DNA of 64,000 bases from contig NZ_JAHQCR010000017.1 of NCBI RefSeq assembly GCF_019042735.1, positions 124,001-188,000 on the forward strand. The letters run 5' to 3'. The notes beneath the pieces were generated by a model. That model was given only the letters and a program-made list of their open reading frames with translations. It was not told the DNA's origin and did no database searches. This DNA comes from Evansella alkalicola. GTDB taxonomy: Bacteria > Bacillota > Bacilli > Bacillales > Salisediminibacteriaceae. Positions 63,237-64,000 of this stretch are shown piece by piece; position 1 is the first letter of the stretch, and each line of letters opens with the position of its first letter. Both the position numbers and the translations under genes were made by a program.

Positions 63237-63312
63237 TAAAAATTAGTGTCATGGTTATTGTTTGATTCGTAAATTAATAGCAATAAACCGTTGTATATAT
63301 GTGTTTGTCAAA

Positions 63313-63359
63313 CTTGACAGGCAAGGGGTCGTTGGTTCAAATCCAATACGGCTCACCAT
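63313..63359 (+). repeat. attR core, 47-bp direct repeat of tRNA-Val 3' half
   Basis: Identical to 46564-46610. It holds only the anticodon-stem-to-CCA half of the tRNA and is not a functional tRNA gene. Confidence 0.95.
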
Positions 63360-63371
63360 CTAATACATAGT

Positions 63372-63402
63372 AACCACCTTTGTAAATAAAGGTGGTTTTT
63401 TT
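63372..63402 (+). terminator. Original tRNA-Val terminator, now beyond attR
   Basis: AACCACCTTT and AAAGGTGGTT form a 10-bp perfect stem followed by TTTTT. Before integration it would have lain 13 bases after the tRNA core. Confidence 0.85.
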
Positions 63403-63531
63403 ATTTCTTTTAATAACTCTTAACTGAAATACTAGTTCTCAAAATCTTCAAAATTAACATTACTAGTTTATGGTATGTTAGTAATTGGATATATTTATAA
63501 ATTAATATATAAGGATCAAGGATGGTGAAAA

Positions 63532-64000
63532 ATGAAACAAATTACTGTAGAAGACATTGTCAATCAATTTTCATTACAGGTTTTGGCAGGGGCAGAATAT
63601 CTTCGAAAAGCTATTACGAAGCCACGTGTACATCGACCTGGTTTGGAATTTGTAGGGTATTTTGACTTTTTTCCAACCGAACGTGTGCAAGTACTTGGTA
63701 CTAAAGAAGTAACTTATTTACATAAATTAAGCCACGAAGAACGTAAAACGAGAATTGGTAACATTGTGCATTATCACCCACCTTGTTTTATCGTTAAGGG
63801 AAAAGAAGAAGAGCTGACTTATTTAAAACAGCATTGTACATCTGAAGGGATCCCGTTATTAATTACGAAACATGAGCAAAGGACGTCAGAACTTATAGCA
63901 AAACTAGAATCATACTTAGCTAATGAACTAGCACCAGAGTTATCCATTCATGGTGTATGTGTTAATGTATCTGGCATAGGAATTTTATTGCGTGGAAAGT
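63532..64000 (+). CDS. hprK: HPr kinase/phosphorylase (N-terminal part, runs off the window)
   Basis: The first 156 codons of HprK, the bifunctional enzyme that phosphorylates HPr on Ser46 and removes this phosphate for carbon catabolite control. The N-domain matches (MKQITVEDIVNQFSLQVLAG, RPGLEFVGYFDFFPTERVQVLG, ELSIHGVCVNVSGIGILLRGK), and the sequence breaks off just at the Walker A loop. GGATGGTGA precedes the ATG. It is the chromosomal neighbour of the tRNA and lies outside the element. Confidence 0.92.
   Translation, partial: MKQITVEDIVNQFSLQVLAGAEYLRKAITKPRVHRPGLEFVGYFDFFPTERVQVLGTKEVTYLHKLSHEERKTRIGNIVHYHPPCFIVKGKEEELTYLKQHCTSEGIPLLITKHEQRTSELIAKLESYLANELAPELSIHGVCVNVSGIGILLRGK

Larger units (their letters stand above)
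61264..63312. other. 2-kb repeat-rich region at the right end of the element
   Basis: No intact gene with a ribosome site is visible on either strand. It holds the eight-unit 57-bp family, five TATCAAGG-type short repeats, two copies of a 19-bp sequence, two 44-bp copies, a decayed zinc-ribbon frame, and a palindrome TTACAAT-AAA-ATTGTAA (63220-63236). A leftward terminator closes it at 61316. Confidence 0.7.
46564..63359. mobile_element. 16.7-kb tRNA-Val-integrated capsid-encoding phage satellite or tail-less prophage
   Basis: Defined by 47-bp direct repeats, the first lying in tRNA-Val. Genes run int and two small ORFs on the plus strand, then everything else on the minus strand: bhlA-like, two probable decoration or connector genes, a GLUG beta-helix protein, scaffold, major capsid, an unknown protein, primase, small ORFs, terS, terL, portal, two lipoproteins and two probable head connectors. 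Missing are tail, baseplate, lysis, repressor and excisionase genes. This matches the concept of capsid-forming PICIs, which make heads and use helper tails; a decayed siphophage prophage is the other possibility. The frames of the head and replication genes look intact. Confidence 0.85.

Noticed and set aside
46564..63359. Complete active prophage
   Set aside because: No tail, baseplate, endolysin or repressor genes and a length far below that of tailed phages of Bacilli.
63458..63467. CATTACTAGT outside the element as a ninth repeat unit
   Set aside because: Only the 10-mer matches; the following box, 12-nt spacing and right box are absent. A chance match in AT-rich DNA.

Overview
The window is a low-GC Firmicutes chromosome segment, most like a halotolerant member of the Bacillaceae (Oceanobacillus/Virgibacillus type). 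This placement is an inference from gene content and gene order; the species cannot be fixed from the sequence alone. Strong AGGAGG-type ribosome binding sites, several TTG/GTG starts and blocks collinear with Bacillus subtilis support it: ctaA-pyc-ylaN-glsA-ylaL-ylaK-ylaI-ylaH-ylaF; yktC-ykzI-yktB-yktA-speA; pdhABCD-ykyA; defB-ykrA-rpoY-rnjA-ktrC; and ykuV-ykuU-ykuT-ykuS-ykuR-dapH.

Layout. 1-11 kb: haem A synthase, Dps, pyruvate carboxylase, glutaminase and the yla genes. 11-20 kb: inositol monophosphatase, ykt genes, arginine decarboxylase, an SR1P-type peptide gene (43 aa, own consensus promoter), a polysaccharide deacetylase lipoprotein and a betaine/choline-type transporter. 20-26.5 kb: the pyruvate dehydrogenase operon on the minus strand, preceded in the same direction by ykyA. 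27-46.5 kb: peptide deformylase, RNA polymerase epsilon subunit with RNase J1, K+ channel gating subunit, peroxiredoxin and thiol reductase, two MscS channels, two diaminopimelate/lysine genes, Hsp20, a nitroreductase-family flavoprotein, a diacylglycerol glycosyltransferase-like enzyme, YjcF/YjcG and a PgpA-type phosphatase. 63.5 kb to the end: the 5' part of hprK.

Between 46.56 and 63.36 kb a 16.7-kb element sits in a tRNA-Val(GAC) gene, bounded by a perfect 47-bp direct repeat. It carries a tyrosine integrase, an AEP-type primase, small and large terminase, portal, scaffold and major capsid genes, two likely head connectors, a beta-helix (GLUG) protein, a BhlA-like membrane protein and two lipoproteins. 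I see no tail tape measure, tail tube, baseplate, endolysin, repressor or excisionase gene. The best reading is a phage satellite that builds its own capsid and borrows tails (capsid-forming PICI-like); a prophage that has lost its tail and lysis modules is the alternative.

The right end of the element (61.26-63.31 kb) has no convincing intact gene but is full of repeats. The main family has eight dispersed units. Each has a conserved 25-bp box, then a variable core of exactly 12 nt, then a 20-bp box whose core sequence appears on the opposite strand in two units. Read on the minus strand several units also encode related peptides, so both a decayed small-gene family and a structured or target-site array must be considered. 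I regard this array, and the tail-less capsid-encoding island that carries it, as the most interesting part of the window.
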